Of a DNA stretch of 64,000 bases, positions 8,974 through 18,491 are shown in pieces. This DNA is from an uncultured Corynebacterium sp. (GTDB taxonomy: Bacteria > Actinomycetota > Actinomycetes > Mycobacteriales > Mycobacteriaceae). The DNA is taken from the NCBI RefSeq assembly GCF_943914615.1, contig NZ_CALUCS010000010.1:14374-78373 (forward strand), written 5' to 3'. Position numbers and translations under genes: made by a program. The notes beneath the pieces were generated by a model. That model made no database searches, had not been told where the DNA came from, and saw only the letters and a list, made by a program, of their open reading frames with translations. The stretch's first letter is position 1, and each line of letters begins with the position of its first letter.

Positions 8974-9697
8974 GTTTTGTGCTCCTCTTGCACGCCACTG
9001 GACGAAAAGGTGCACGAGCTGGATATTCTCCGGCTCGCACGGACTGGGGCGCATTTGGTGATGCTGCGAGAATGCGCGCCGCCAGCCAAAGGGTTTTGCG
9101 AGATTTCGGCCAGGTGGCTTTGGGTTTGAATCCGGTCTTAGGGGTGCCCTCCCCCGGGTGCTGCGCGCCGAATCACGAGGGCCGCTGCACACCCAGGTTC
9201 TGAGTGACGGGATCCAACTCTAGCCCCTCGAAGCCAGAAATTGTTCGACAATTTCGCGCTCCCATGCACCGCATTTAACCCAGCGTTCACAAACCATTCA
9301 GGCGCAGTTCACCAAAAGATCCTTAACCAACCCTTAAAGGACTCCACCTGCCCCCTCGAAACGAGATTCACTCCCCTGCAATTTAAACCATGGCACCCAC
9401 TTAGGTAACCCTTGCTTTGACCATCAAAAAGCCTTGATCAACATGGCGACCACTCAATAGAAACGCACCAATCCTTAAAAAATAAGAACAGCAAACCCTT
9501 TTGTTTCAGAAATTTTTCACACAAACGCACCTTTTCTAAATACATAACCTTGCAGTATATGAACTTTAGGTAAACTCGCTCGACCTGCACTTTCCCCCCT
9601 CCTATCGAAGTAAACCACCCCTTTTTGGGGCTATTGACCAGATTGTCAAGTAAGCCCCGAAGCAGACTCTCTAGCGACCTCCCGATCTCGAAGAAAC
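8974..9697. other. Long upstream/intergenic region, AT-rich in its second half
   Basis: I see no protein gene that I would support. The first 250 bases are GC-rich leader sequence of the secreted protein gene at 8973. From about 9230 to 9690 the base composition drops sharply in GC compared with the surrounding genes, with several A and T runs. The only structured site noted is a palindrome at 9237-9255. Confidence 0.6.
9237..9255. promoter_or_regulatory. Palindrome GAAATTGT-TCG-ACAATTTC, candidate operator
   Basis: Perfect eight-base arms around a three-base centre, located about 265 bases upstream of the secreted protein start at 8973. The symmetry is typical of a dimeric repressor site, but the regulator is unknown. 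Confidence 0.4.
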
Positions 9698-10543
9698 TCA
9701 CCGCTCCTGGCAGCTCGGGCACCACCAGATGATCCGCTCCAACTCCGCCGAATCCAAATCCGGATCCCCGCCAGCCCAGCGCCCTCCCAGCGTCGCCTGC
9801 TGAATCGCCGCCCCGCACCGCCGGCACGCCTTGCCCGCACGCCCGAACACCCAGTTGCCCTGCCCGGCCCGTCGGTCGCCGGTGAAGACGCGGTGCGGCT
9901 CAAAGCGGTTGTCCCACATCACTCTTCGGGCCAGGTCTATTGTTCTTGTGACGCCCACTTCCCCCACCTGCCCGACCTTCACCTCCGGGTGCATTCCCAC
10001 TAGGAACATCACCTCGGCGCGGTATTCGTTGCCGATCCCAGCTACGTTTTTCTGATCCAGCAGCGCGGCACCCAGCGTCCTTTCCGGCCGTTGCATGATC
10101 CGCGCAATGGCCTCTTCCCTGCCGCCAGACTCCCAATCTTCTGCTAGGATGTCCGGCCCCAGGTGCGCGATAACCTGCGGGTAGTCCGCGAACTTGAACA
10201 CCCGCACAAAGCCGAGGTCGTGCCCCACGATCTCGATTTCCTTGCCGCCGACGTGCTGGGGGCTAAAGCGCAGCACGATGCGTGCGCTATAGCCAGGTCT
10301 GCGCCAACGCTGCCCCGCGCGGTGGATCGCCCACACGCCTTCCATCTTCAGGTGCGTGTGGATCACCCGGTCGCCAACGTGCATGAATAGGTGCTTACCG
10401 TAGGGCCACACTCGTCGGACTTGTTCGCCGTCGAAGCTCTCTGTGGCAAAGCGGGGCACCCGGATGTCGGTATGCCGCACCGTCCGCCCCGTCATCCATT
10501 GCAGACGGTTGGAAAGCTGGAGTACGGAGTCACCCTCAGGCAC
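9698..10543 (-). CDS. nei2: Fpg/Nei family DNA glycosylase (endonuclease VIII-like)
   Basis: Base-excision repair glycosylase/AP lyase that removes oxidised bases. The N-terminus MPEGDSVLQLSNRL carries the catalytic Pro-Glu that becomes exposed after removal of Met; the Nei type has PEGD where Fpg has PELP. The helix-two-turn-helix region reads LLDQKNVAGIGNEYRAEVMF. The C-terminal zinc finger has CRRCGAAIQQ and WWCPSCQ. At 281 residues it is full length. Its start overlaps the end of lhr by eight bases, so the two genes are translated from one transcript, pairing two DNA-repair functions. Confidence 0.9.
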   Translation of the reverse strand: MPEGDSVLQLSNRLQWMTGRTVRHTDIRVPRFATESFDGEQVRRVWPYGKHLFMHVGDRVIHTHLKMEGVWAIHRAGQRWRRPGYSARIVLRFSPQHVGGKEIEIVGHDLGFVRVFKFADYPQVIAHLGPDILAEDWESGGREEAIARIMQRPERTLGAALLDQKNVAGIGNEYRAEVMFLVGMHPEVKVGQVGEVGVTRTIDLARRVMWDNRFEPHRVFTGDRRAGQGNWVFGRAGKACRRCGAAIQQATLGGRWAGGDPDLDSAELERIIWWCPSCQER

Positions 10544-13500
10544 GGATACTCAGCCCCTTTGGAGTCAGGCGTGCGCCGGCGGCCACCCAGTCTGTCGTGG
10601 CAATGTCCATCACCGATGACCCGTTGACCTTCTCTATGGTCACAGGGCTCAACCGTCCGGCGCGGATGGCTTCCTTGAGTGTTCCGACCACTAAATCGAT
10701 CTGCGGAGCTGATGCGCCGAGCTCGGCAGACGTGGCGTCACCAAAATCGGGCCGAGCAAAAAGAACCACGTTCTTGCCACCGCGAGAGACATACGCCTCA
10801 GCGCGACCGGCGGCGATGATGATCATCGCACCGGCGGTGCGCGTAGGTGCCATACCTTCTGCAGCCGAGTGCGAAACCTCCGGCCAGGGAAGCGTGGAGC
10901 CGAACGGGTTCGCGGGGTCCAGCACGGAAAGCAGCTGAGGCGCATTGTGAGATGTGGCCAAATCGCCTGCGCCAGCGCCACCGCCAACACCGCCAGCGCC
11001 AGCACCCGACCTGGCACCGCCGAGCCCGTTTCCGCGCCCGTCCTGCGCCCGCCGGAGCTGGGAAATCACATCCCGCGGGGCGAACTGCGCCCCGCCCAGG
11101 CCTTCGACGATGTAACCGCGCAACACTTCGCCGGAATCCTCCCAGGCGCTCAGCGTCCGGTAGGCCTCGGCGAAGCCACCCGCGGCCTTTTCCGCTACGA
11201 CCGCCCCACGGGTGACCACGGCGTAGCGGTCAATCCAAGCTTCGGAACGCACCAGGGCCAGCTCCGCGGCGTCGGCGGGGTTTTCCAGCTCCCCTGCACC
11301 GACCCCAGCGCCGTGCACCGCCGACCAGCGCCCCGGCACCGAGGAATGTGCGTTCAACGACCGCCGTGCCGCCCGCGCAAATCCGCTGCGCCCCATCCGC
11401 ACCCGGCGCGCCGACCCGCGCCCCCGGTTTCGCCTGGGCGCGCGGTGAGCCTGCTTGCCCGTGGTGCCGGCCTCCGCCAGCCGTGCCCGCAAGGCTGCGA
11501 AACTATCGGGTGAAACCAAACCGGCATCGAAGAGCTCCCACAGCGCCGCATCGACCTCCGCGTGCTCCGCTCCCGTCGCCGTCTGCAGCTCGGCCGCCAG
11601 AAACGCGCCACCATGCTGCAGGTGCTCGAGGATCTGTGTGGCAACCATGCCCAAGGTGGTCGCTGTTTCTTTATGGACGCCACGTTCCAGCCCCTCCCCG
11701 CCTTCCAGCAGGTACTCGGCCATGCCCGCGGGTATGAAACTCACCCAGGCATCCTTGGCACCGGCCTGCCCGGCACCGACCGCGAGCACCTCGCCGGTAC
11801 TGAGCAGCTCGTCCAGGTCGCCTGGCTGATAGTCCGGGATACGCGCGGGCAGCACCAGGGTTTCCCACGCGCTGGCGGGGATCGGCACCCCGGCGAGTTG
11901 TTCCAGGGCGCTGGCAAGTTCCTCACGCTGCATCTGGCCCAGGCCGTGCCAGTCGGCTAGGAACTGTGCGTAGGTTTGCTGGGTCACTGGCTCCAGCGAT
12001 CCTCGCGCGGCGGCGAGGGTTGCCGACCGGAGGCGGCGGAGCATCCCCGTGTCCACGTACTGGATCTCCTCCTGCGCATCCGCGCTGGTGGGTGCAGGGG
12101 CGCCACCAGTGTCGCTAGGACCATCAGGCCCAATGAAAGAATCACCAAGGTAGACAAAGTGCCCCGCACTCAAGCGGCGCTGGTTGCCCTTGCTGCGCGT
12201 GCCCTGTGAGACCTGCGTCCCCTCAGCCCAGCGGGCCAACAGCGCGTCGGCGGTCGCGCGCCCCAGTCCAAACTCAGCGGCCGCCTCGGCGGCGGTCGTG
12301 GGCCCCCGGTTCTTCATCCACCGCAGCAACAGTTGGTCGATGGCATTGTCCACCTGATCCACCTGTTCGGCGGAGATAGCCACACCGGGCGGCACGGGCA
12401 CGCCCAGGCCGTCGCGCAGCAGGGGCATGTCCTCAACCGCGCCGAGTTTCAACTGCCCGCCGAAGTGCACCTCCAGCAGGCGCGTGGGAACCAACTCCCG
12501 CAGCTGCGCGAGACTATCCTCCACCGTCCCAGCCCAGGGTTCGATGCGCTCGCGCACGCCGTCCAGGCTCAGCGGCCCGAGGGCGCGCAGCATATCCACG
12601 GCTTGCTCCACGCTCGTAGCCTGTCGCCCCTCGGCCAGCCACTGGGCGGCGTCCACCACTCGGCGGACCGCGGCCGGGTCCAGGGCCATGCCTTCCTCCC
12701 GGGTGCCCAACACCTTTGCCAGCAACGCGGGATCCACGGCCAGGGCGGCGGCGCGCTCGGCGGAATCTCCCTCGTACATGAACGCGCTGGTGTAGGTGAA
12801 AAGCAGCGATTCGGCAAACGCGCTCGGGGCCTCCGTGGTGACCTCTGCCAAGCGCACGCCCCGCTGCCCCAGATTCGCCACCAGTGCTTTGAGAAAGTCC
12901 AGGTTGTAGACGTCGTGCACGCACTCGCGCATGGTCTCCACCATCACCGGAAACTCCGGGTGCTCCCGGGCAACATCCAGCAGCTGGGCGGCACGCTGGC
13001 GTTGCTGCCACAACGGCTGGCGCTTGCCGGGGTTGCGGCGCGGTAGCAGCAGAGCCCGGGCGGCGCACTCGCGGAAGCGGGCCGCAAACAACGCGGAGGC
13101 GCCGACCTCCTCCATCACATCCGCCAAAGTGGCTTCCGCCCGCTCGGCGCCACTGTAGCCCTCGCCCAGCAGCAGCTCCATGCCCGGCGGCTCGTCCGAA
13201 TACGGCAAACGCAGCACCATGCCGTCATCGCCGGCCACGGCCATCGCGTCAATTCCCGTCCGGCGGTTCAGCTCCGCTCCCAGCGCCAGCGCCCACGGTG
13301 CGTTCACCCCACGGCCGAAAGGTGTATGCACCACCACGCGCCAGTCGCCGATGTCATCGCGGAAGCGCTCGATCAGCACGGTTCTCTCATCCGGGATGAT
13401 CCCGGCGGATTCCTTCTGCTCCTGGTAGTAGGCATCCAGGTTGGTGCGAGTGTGGGCGTCCAAAAAATCGGCCGAGCGAATGTCCGCCAACGTGCCAGAG

Positions 13501-15626
13501 CCCCAGGTACGGCGATGCTCGCCGATGGCCTGGCCGAGTTCCACAGGGCGGCCTGCAGCGTCGCCCACCCAGAACGGCAGACGACCGGTGTGGCCGGCAG
13601 CGGGGGCAACAATCACCTGGTCGCGGTTTATTTCCAGGATGCGCCAGCTGCTCGCGCCCAGGGTGAATACGTCGCCGACGCGGGACTCGTAGACCATCTC
13701 CTCGTCCAGCTCACCGACCCGGCGGGCGCCGTCGTTTTCCCCGGCAGCCAGGAACACTCCGAACATGCCGCGGTCCGGGATGGTTCCACCACTGGTCACG
13801 GCCAGGCGTTGCGCTCCGGGCCGGGCCTCCAGGGTGCCGGCCATGGGGTCGTAGATCGCGCGAGCCTTCAGATCCGCGAAGTCGGTAGATGGGTAGCGGC
13901 CGCTGATCATTTCGATCACGCCGTCGAAGGCCTCGCGCGGCAGCGTGGCATAGGGATGCGCGCGGCGAATTACGCGCCACCACTCCTCGACGTCCAGCGC
14001 GCCCGAGCTTTCTGTACCGCCTGCGCGACTCACTCCGCCCGCACCGGCTTGCACACTCGCTGCCACCGTCTGCTGCGCCAGCACGTCCAGCGCATTATGC
14101 ACCACCTGCAGCGGCTCTAGCTCCCCCTTCAGCAGCCGATCCACCACAACCACCGCGGCCTCGGCGTCCTGCTTATGCAACGGGTAGATCGTCGCGCGGC
14201 TGGTCGCGCCCACGGTGTGCCCGGCGCGGCCACACCGCTGCACCGCCGAAGCCACGGATGGCGGCGCCCCGACCTGCACCACGTGATCCACCAGCCCCAT
14301 GTCGATACCCAGCTCCAGGGAGCTCGTCGCCACCACGCAGCGCAGCTCGCCGGACTTCAGCGCCGCCTCAATATCGGCGCGCTCGTCCTTAGAAACCGAT
14401 CCGTGGTGCGCCCGCGCGACACCCGCCCCGTCCATCCCCTGCACCGCGTCGGACTGAGCCATCAGCTGCGCCGGGTCGCGCCTGGTCGGGGCGGCCAATG
14501 CGTCGGGATCGTGCTCCTTGGCCCATTCCTCGTTCAGCGCCCCGGTCAGCCTCTCCGCCGCACGTCGGGAATTTACGAACACCAGTGTGGAGCGGTTCTC
14601 CATCACCTGCCGGTAGATCGCGCGCTGTACGTGCGGCCACACGCTCTTCTGCTGTGGTAAGGCAGATTCCTTATCCACCCCGCTCGCCACGCGCGCGCCC
14701 GACCCGGCCTGGGTGCTGCCTCCCACCCCTTCGCCGATGAGGCTGGGGCCGAGCAGTGCCTCGTCTACTAGCGCTGCGTCTACTGGTCCTTCCCCTGTTT
14801 CTCCTGCTGACGCCCCCTCAGACTCCGTCACCTCATACTCAGCCAACGCGACGTCTTCCACCGCTGGAGGATCCTGGAAGTCCTCCACCACGCTGGTCAC
14901 CTGCACATCCCAAGACTTCGACTGCTCGGGGTTCACCACCGTCACCGGGCGGTCGCCTCCCAAGAAACTGGCGACCTTATCCACGGGGTTCACTGTCGCC
15001 GACAGGCCGATGCGCTGCACCGCCTGGCCCGTCAGCATCTCCAACCTCTCCAGCGACAGCGCCAGGTGCGTGCCACGCTTCGTGCCGGCCACCGCGTGCA
15101 CCTCGTCCACAATCACGGTGTCCACATTCGCTAGCGTGGCCGCCGCCTTGCTGGTCAGCATCAGGTACAGCGACTCGGGCGTGGTCACCAGAATCTCCGG
15201 CGGGTTGCGCAGCAGCTTGGAACGCTCCGACTGCGTGGTGTCTCCACTGCGCACGCCTACCCGCACTGGGGCGGCGGTCTCCCCCATCGCATCGGCCACC
15301 CGCGCAATGCCCGCCAGCGGAGCCGCCAGGTTTCGGCTGACGTCCACGCCCAGTGCTTTCAGCGGGGAGATGTACAGCACCTTGGTGGGGCTGGATTTTT
15401 CAGGCGTGGGGGCGTCATTAAAAAAAGATCCCCCAGAAAGTCGTGACAGCGACCATAAAAAAGCCGCCAGGGTCTTACCCGACCCCGTCGGCGCCACTAC
15501 TAAAGCATTCTGACCTGCGGAGATAGCTCGCCATGCCTGCGTTTGCACAATTGTTGGCTCGGCGAAGACGTCCCGGAACCACGCTGCAACGGGGGCATAA
15601 AAGGAATCCAGCGGGTCATCAGCCAT
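10536..15626 (-). CDS. lhr: Lhr-type ATP-dependent DNA helicase
   Basis: Very large superfamily 2 helicase associated with DNA repair. Starting at ATG 15626 (MADDPLDSFYAPV) it has about 1696 residues. The two RecA domains come first: Walker A VVAPTGSGKTLAAFLW near residue 50, DEVH box VIVDEVHAVAGTKRG, SAT motif GLSATVNP, and domain-2 motifs TLVFVNSRRAAERL, VATSSLELGIDMG and VQRCGRAGH. The winged-helix and long C-terminal Lhr core follow. Two low-complexity stretches are unusual: a Gly/Ala/Ser/Glu-rich loop within the helicase core (about 14690-14860) and a Gly/Ala-rich run near the C-terminus (about 10960-11040). Both helicase-core inserts contain copies of the dispersed GGGGGCGTCA motif. Overlaps the downstream nei2-like gene. 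Confidence 0.93.
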   Translation of the reverse strand: MADDPLDSFYAPVAAWFRDVFAEPTIVQTQAWRAISAGQNALVVAPTGSGKTLAAFLWSLSRLSGGSFFNDAPTPEKSSPTKVLYISPLKALGVDVSRNLAAPLAGIARVADAMGETAAPVRVGVRSGDTTQSERSKLLRNPPEILVTTPESLYLMLTSKAAATLANVDTVIVDEVHAVAGTKRGTHLALSLERLEMLTGQAVQRIGLSATVNPVDKVASFLGGDRPVTVVNPEQSKSWDVQVTSVVEDFQDPPAVEDVALAEYEVTESEGASAGETGEGPVDAALVDEALLGPSLIGEGVGGSTQAGSGARVASGVDKESALPQQKSVWPHVQRAIYRQVMENRSTLVFVNSRRAAERLTGALNEEWAKEHDPDALAAPTRRDPAQLMAQSDAVQGMDGAGVARAHHGSVSKDERADIEAALKSGELRCVVATSSLELGIDMGLVDHVVQVGAPPSVASAVQRCGRAGHTVGATSRATIYPLHKQDAEAAVVVVDRLLKGELEPLQVVHNALDVLAQQTVAASVQAGAGGVSRAGGTESSGALDVEEWWRVIRRAHPYATLPREAFDGVIEMISGRYPSTDFADLKARAIYDPMAGTLEARPGAQRLAVTSGGTIPDRGMFGVFLAAGENDGARRVGELDEEMVYESRVGDVFTLGASSWRILEINRDQVIVAPAAGHTGRLPFWVGDAAGRPVELGQAIGEHRRTWGSGTLADIRSADFLDAHTRTNLDAYYQEQKESAGIIPDERTVLIERFRDDIGDWRVVVHTPFGRGVNAPWALALGAELNRRTGIDAMAVAGDDGMVLRLPYSDEPPGMELLLGEGYSGAERAEATLADVMEEVGASALFAARFRECAARALLLPRRNPGKRQPLWQQRQRAAQLLDVAREHPEFPVMVETMRECVHDVYNLDFLKALVANLGQRGVRLAEVTTEAPSAFAESLLFTYTSAFMYEGDSAERAAALAVDPALLAKVLGTREEGMALDPAAVRRVVDAAQWLAEGRQATSVEQAVDMLRALGPLSLDGVRERIEPWAGTVEDSLAQLRELVPTRLLEVHFGGQLKLGAVEDMPLLRDGLGVPVPPGVAISAEQVDQVDNAIDQLLLRWMKNRGPTTAAEAAAEFGLGRATADALLARWAEGTQVSQGTRSKGNQRRLSAGHFVYLGDSFIGPDGPSDTGGAPAPTSADAQEEIQYVDTGMLRRLRSATLAAARGSLEPVTQQTYAQFLADWHGLGQMQREELASALEQLAGVPIPASAWETLVLPARIPDYQPGDLDELLSTGEVLAVGAGQAGAKDAWVSFIPAGMAEYLLEGGEGLERGVHKETATTLGMVATQILEHLQHGGAFLAAELQTATGAEHAEVDAALWELFDAGLVSPDSFAALRARLAEAGTTGKQAHRAPRRNRGRGSARRVRMGRSGFARAARRSLNAHSSVPGRWSAVHGAGVGAGELENPADAAELALVRSEAWIDRYAVVTRGAVVAEKAAGGFAEAYRTLSAWEDSGEVLRGYIVEGLGGAQFAPRDVISQLRRAQDGRGNGLGGARSGAGAGGVGGGAGAGDLATSHNAPQLLSVLDPANPFGSTLPWPEVSHSAAEGMAPTRTAGAMIIIAAGRAEAYVSRGGKNVVLFARPDFGDATSAELGASAPQIDLVVGTLKEAIRAGRLSPVTIEKVNGSSVMDIATTDWVAAGARLTPKGLSIRA
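15408..15427 (+). repeat. Dispersed motif copy, inside lhr
   Basis: Reads GGGGGCGTCATTAAAAAAAG. Translated on the minus strand as part of FFNDAPTPEKSS in a loop of the helicase core. Confidence 0.8.
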
Positions 15627-15660
15627 GTGACCATTTAAACAGACCGCTAAAGTATGAACT

Positions 15661-16425
15661 ATGACGGCTGAACTCAATGATGCGACGCTGGCCCAGAGAC
15701 TCGCGCAGGGCACAGGAGAGATCCTCAAAGGCGTAAGGAACGTAGGTCTGCTCCGCGGCACCGAGCTGGGCAAGGCCGGCGACGCGCTGGCGCAGGACTG
15801 GATCGCCCGTTCCCTCGTACAGCACCGCCCGAACGATGCAATGCTCTCGGAAGAGGCTGAAGACGACCTTGCGCGCCTGGACAACTCGCGCGTGTGGATC
15901 ATCGACCCGCTCGATGGAACCCGGGAGTACGCCGGTGGCCGCCAGGACTGGGCCGTACACATTGCACTGGTGGAAAACGGCAAGATTATTGAGGCTGCCG
16001 TGGGCATGCCGGATCTGGGGCACGTGTTCAGCAGCTCGGAGGTCCGCGCCGTCGAGGGAGCACGCACGAACCGCCTGGTGATCAGCCAGAACACCACCCC
16101 GGCGATCGCTGAGTTCATCGCCGAGGATTTGGGCATGGAGCTGGTAACCATGGGGTCCTGCGGAGCTAAAGCCGTCTCCGTGATCCTGGGCGATAACGAT
16201 GTTTACGTCCACGCCGGTGGCCAGTACGAGTGGGATAACGCCGCCCCGGTCGGCATTGCCCAGGCCGCTGGGCTGCACACCTCCCGCCTGGATGGCACGG
16301 ATCTGTGCTACAACTGCGAGTCGCCGTACCTGCCGGACCTGGTGATCTCCCGCCCCGACATGGCCGACGAGATCCTGTCCTCCGCAGCGAAGTTCCACGA
16401 CAAGCACGGCGCCTACTCTCTTTAG
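15661..16425 (+). CDS. cysQ: 3'(2'),5'-bisphosphate nucleotidase CysQ family
   Basis: IMPase-fold phosphatase that removes phosphate from 3'-phosphoadenosine 5'-phosphate, a by-product of sulphate assimilation. Metal ligands are seen in MLSEEAEDD and WIIDPLDGTREYAGG, and the C-terminal part has GGQYEWDNAAPVGIAQAAG, the expected second metal site. The length (254 residues) is normal for actinobacterial CysQ. It starts 34 bases from the divergent lhr gene and is followed by the first lipase gene 17 bases after its stop, suggesting read-through transcription. The substrate could also be inositol phosphate or fructose bisphosphate. Confidence 0.85.
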   Translation: MTAELNDATLAQRLAQGTGEILKGVRNVGLLRGTELGKAGDALAQDWIARSLVQHRPNDAMLSEEAEDDLARLDNSRVWIIDPLDGTREYAGGRQDWAVHIALVENGKIIEAAVGMPDLGHVFSSSEVRAVEGARTNRLVISQNTTPAIAEFIAEDLGMELVTMGSCGAKAVSVILGDNDVYVHAGGQYEWDNAAPVGIAQAAGLHTSRLDGTDLCYNCESPYLPDLVISRPDMADEILSSAAKFHDKHGAYSL

Positions 16426-16442
16426 CCGCTCTCTACCCCTGC

Positions 16443-17369
16443 ATGCTTCCTTTTTCCTTCTTGACGCCCCGCCCCGCCTCCCGCGCACAGCTGGAGCCGG
16501 ACGCGGACATTCCCACCACGCTGCAGGGGCGCTACGTTATCAGCGCACCCGCCAACAATCCGCGGAAGGAACTCACGGAAGAACACCCCTGCCCCCTGGT
16601 ATTTATCCACGGCACGACGGATAACACTTTCCGCTGGCAGAAAGCCGCAACGTATTTCGCCGCCCGGGGATATTCCGTGTGGGCTTTTAACTACGGCAAG
16701 CCAGAGGAAGGCCGCCCAGCGATCCCCGGCGTGTTCGCTGTGAACGATATCAACGAGTCCGCCCTGGAGATCGCGGCGACGATTGATTACATCCTGGAGG
16801 TCACCGGAGCCAGCAAGGTGGATCTGGTGGGCCACTCCCAGGGTGGGCTGCACATCAAGAAGTACATTGCGGAACACGGTGGGCAGGATACGGTCCGTCG
16901 CGCGGTTGGGGTGGCCGCGACGTATCACGGCACGACGATGACCGGGATGTCCTCGATCCTGCAGAATCTGGTGGACCGCAACCCGGAGTTCGCGGATCTG
17001 GTGGCGGGAAAAGCGGCGATTCAGCAGCTGAATAGTTCGGAGTTCATTAGACGGCTCAACCAGCTGCCGGATACCCACCCGAACGTGATGTACACGAACA
17101 TCTTCACCTCGAAGGATCTGACAGCCACGCCGAACTCCACGTCGCAGCTGGAATCCATTGGTGGCGCGGACGTGGCTGAGGCAGAAGTCGGCGCGGTCTG
17201 CGGGTTGCTGCTTCCGCCGGGGCATGCATCGCTTCCCGAAAATGATCACATCATTGGCCTGATCGAGTGGGGGTTGACGCGCGAGCAGGGGGATCACACG
17301 CCTGTGCATTCTGGATGTAATGGCGGACAGCGCTGGAAGTTAGGCTATCGTTTCTTCCATGAAAACTGA
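16443..17369 (+). CDS. Lipase-family alpha/beta hydrolase, first tandem copy
   Basis: Esterase/triacylglycerol lipase of the actinobacterial Lipase_2 type. It has the oxyanion region LVFIHGTTDNTFRWQ, the nucleophile elbow VGHSQGG, and a late Asp/His pair in a region matching the second copy (GLTREQGDHTPVHS). I place the start at ATG 16443 (MLPFSFLTPRPAS), giving 308 residues. No convincing signal peptide follows, in contrast to its neighbour, so this copy may be cytoplasmic or its start misjudged. The C-terminal residues KLGYRFFHEN are encoded by sequence overlapping the start of the next gene, an 11-base overlap. Roughly half the residues are shared with that neighbour, indicating tandem duplication. 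Confidence 0.8.
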   Translation: MLPFSFLTPRPASRAQLEPDADIPTTLQGRYVISAPANNPRKELTEEHPCPLVFIHGTTDNTFRWQKAATYFAARGYSVWAFNYGKPEEGRPAIPGVFAVNDINESALEIAATIDYILEVTGASKVDLVGHSQGGLHIKKYIAEHGGQDTVRRAVGVAATYHGTTMTGMSSILQNLVDRNPEFADLVAGKAAIQQLNSSEFIRRLNQLPDTHPNVMYTNIFTSKDLTATPNSTSQLESIGGADVAEAEVGAVCGLLLPPGHASLPENDHIIGLIEWGLTREQGDHTPVHSGCNGGQRWKLGYRFFHEN

Positions 17370-18369
17370 CTCTCGCAATCTGGGTCGGGCTCGCCGATCC
17401 TTCCTCGCCGGCGCCACCGCGCTTAGCGTTTCCCTCTCTACCCTCTTTTCTCTAACTCCTTCTGCCCTAGCTGCCGATGCGGAAGCTTCTGGCGCTATTC
17501 CGGACGCCGCAGTACCCGCCGGTCTAGAAGGCAACCATGTGGCCAAGGCACCTGTGAACAATCCCTCCTGTGTTCCCTCCCCGGAGCACCCGAACCCTGT
17601 CGTATTCCTCCACGGCACGTCCGATAACTCCACGCGCTGGCAGAAGGCCGCCAACGTACTATCCAACCAGGGCTTTTGTACGTGGGCCTTCAACTACGGC
17701 AAACCCACGGACGGCAAGCCGAATTTGCTGGGACACTACGCGATGACGGACATCGATGATTCCGCTAAGGAGATCGCTTCGACTATCAACTACATCCTGT
17801 CTGTGACGGGCGCAGAGAAGGTCGATCTGGTGGGCCACTCCCAGGGTGGGTTGCACTTGAAGAAGTACATCGCGGAGAACGGCGGCGGCGATAAGGTCGG
17901 CCGTGCGGTTGGTGTGGCCCCGACTTACCACGGCACCACTCTGGCCGGTATGGATAAGATGCTGCGCCCGATCATTGAGCGGAACCCGAAGCTTGCAGAG
18001 TCCGTCGCAGGTAAAGCTGGCGTGCAGCAGCTGGTCGGTTCGGAACTCATCGATCGCTTGAACAAACTGCAGGATACCGACAAGCGCGTGCAGTACACCA
18101 ACCTCTACTCTTCCGCTGATACCACCGCCACACCGAACAAGACCTCCATGTTGGAATCGATCGACGGTGCGGATGTGGCGAACGTGGAGGTAGGGGCGGC
18201 CTGCAAGCTCCCCATTCCGCCGGCGCACGCTGCCTTGCCCCAGCACGATCCGACCATCGGGCTGATCCTGTGGGGCCTGACCCGCGAGGCAGGCGACCAC
18301 ACGCCGGCCACCGAGCACTGCACTAACCCGGGGCGCGGCTCCGCTTCTAGTTCCGCTGCCAGTTCCTAG
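17359..18369 (+). CDS. Secreted lipase, second tandem copy, twin-arginine-type signal
   Basis: Exported lipase of the same family as the preceding gene (336 residues). The N-terminus MKTDSRNLGRARRSFLAGAT contains RRSFL followed by a hydrophobic stretch and a probable SALA|AD cleavage site, which fits the Tat export pathway. The catalytic elbow is VGHSQGG, the oxyanion region is VVFLHGTSDNSTRWQ, and the end has GDHTP. Four cysteines (SCVP, GFCT, AACK, EHCT) probably form two disulphides in the exported enzyme; fewer are present in the first copy. Lipase secretion fits a lipophilic, skin-associated corynebacterium, although that lifestyle is inferred. Confidence 0.85.
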   Translation: MKTDSRNLGRARRSFLAGATALSVSLSTLFSLTPSALAADAEASGAIPDAAVPAGLEGNHVAKAPVNNPSCVPSPEHPNPVVFLHGTSDNSTRWQKAANVLSNQGFCTWAFNYGKPTDGKPNLLGHYAMTDIDDSAKEIASTINYILSVTGAEKVDLVGHSQGGLHLKKYIAENGGGDKVGRAVGVAPTYHGTTLAGMDKMLRPIIERNPKLAESVAGKAGVQQLVGSELIDRLNKLQDTDKRVQYTNLYSSADTTATPNKTSMLESIDGADVANVEVGAACKLPIPPAHAALPQHDPTIGLILWGLTREAGDHTPATEHCTNPGRGSASSSAASS

Positions 18370-18491
18370 TCTCGGCTTGTCCATAGCCCAGGCTTGTTAG
18401 CCCCTTGGGTGCCACCGCCGCTTAGCCGACGTAGACTAAGTGAGACTTTTGAACCTAAGGACCCACCAGCTTGAAAGGAAGGTGGCGAGCA

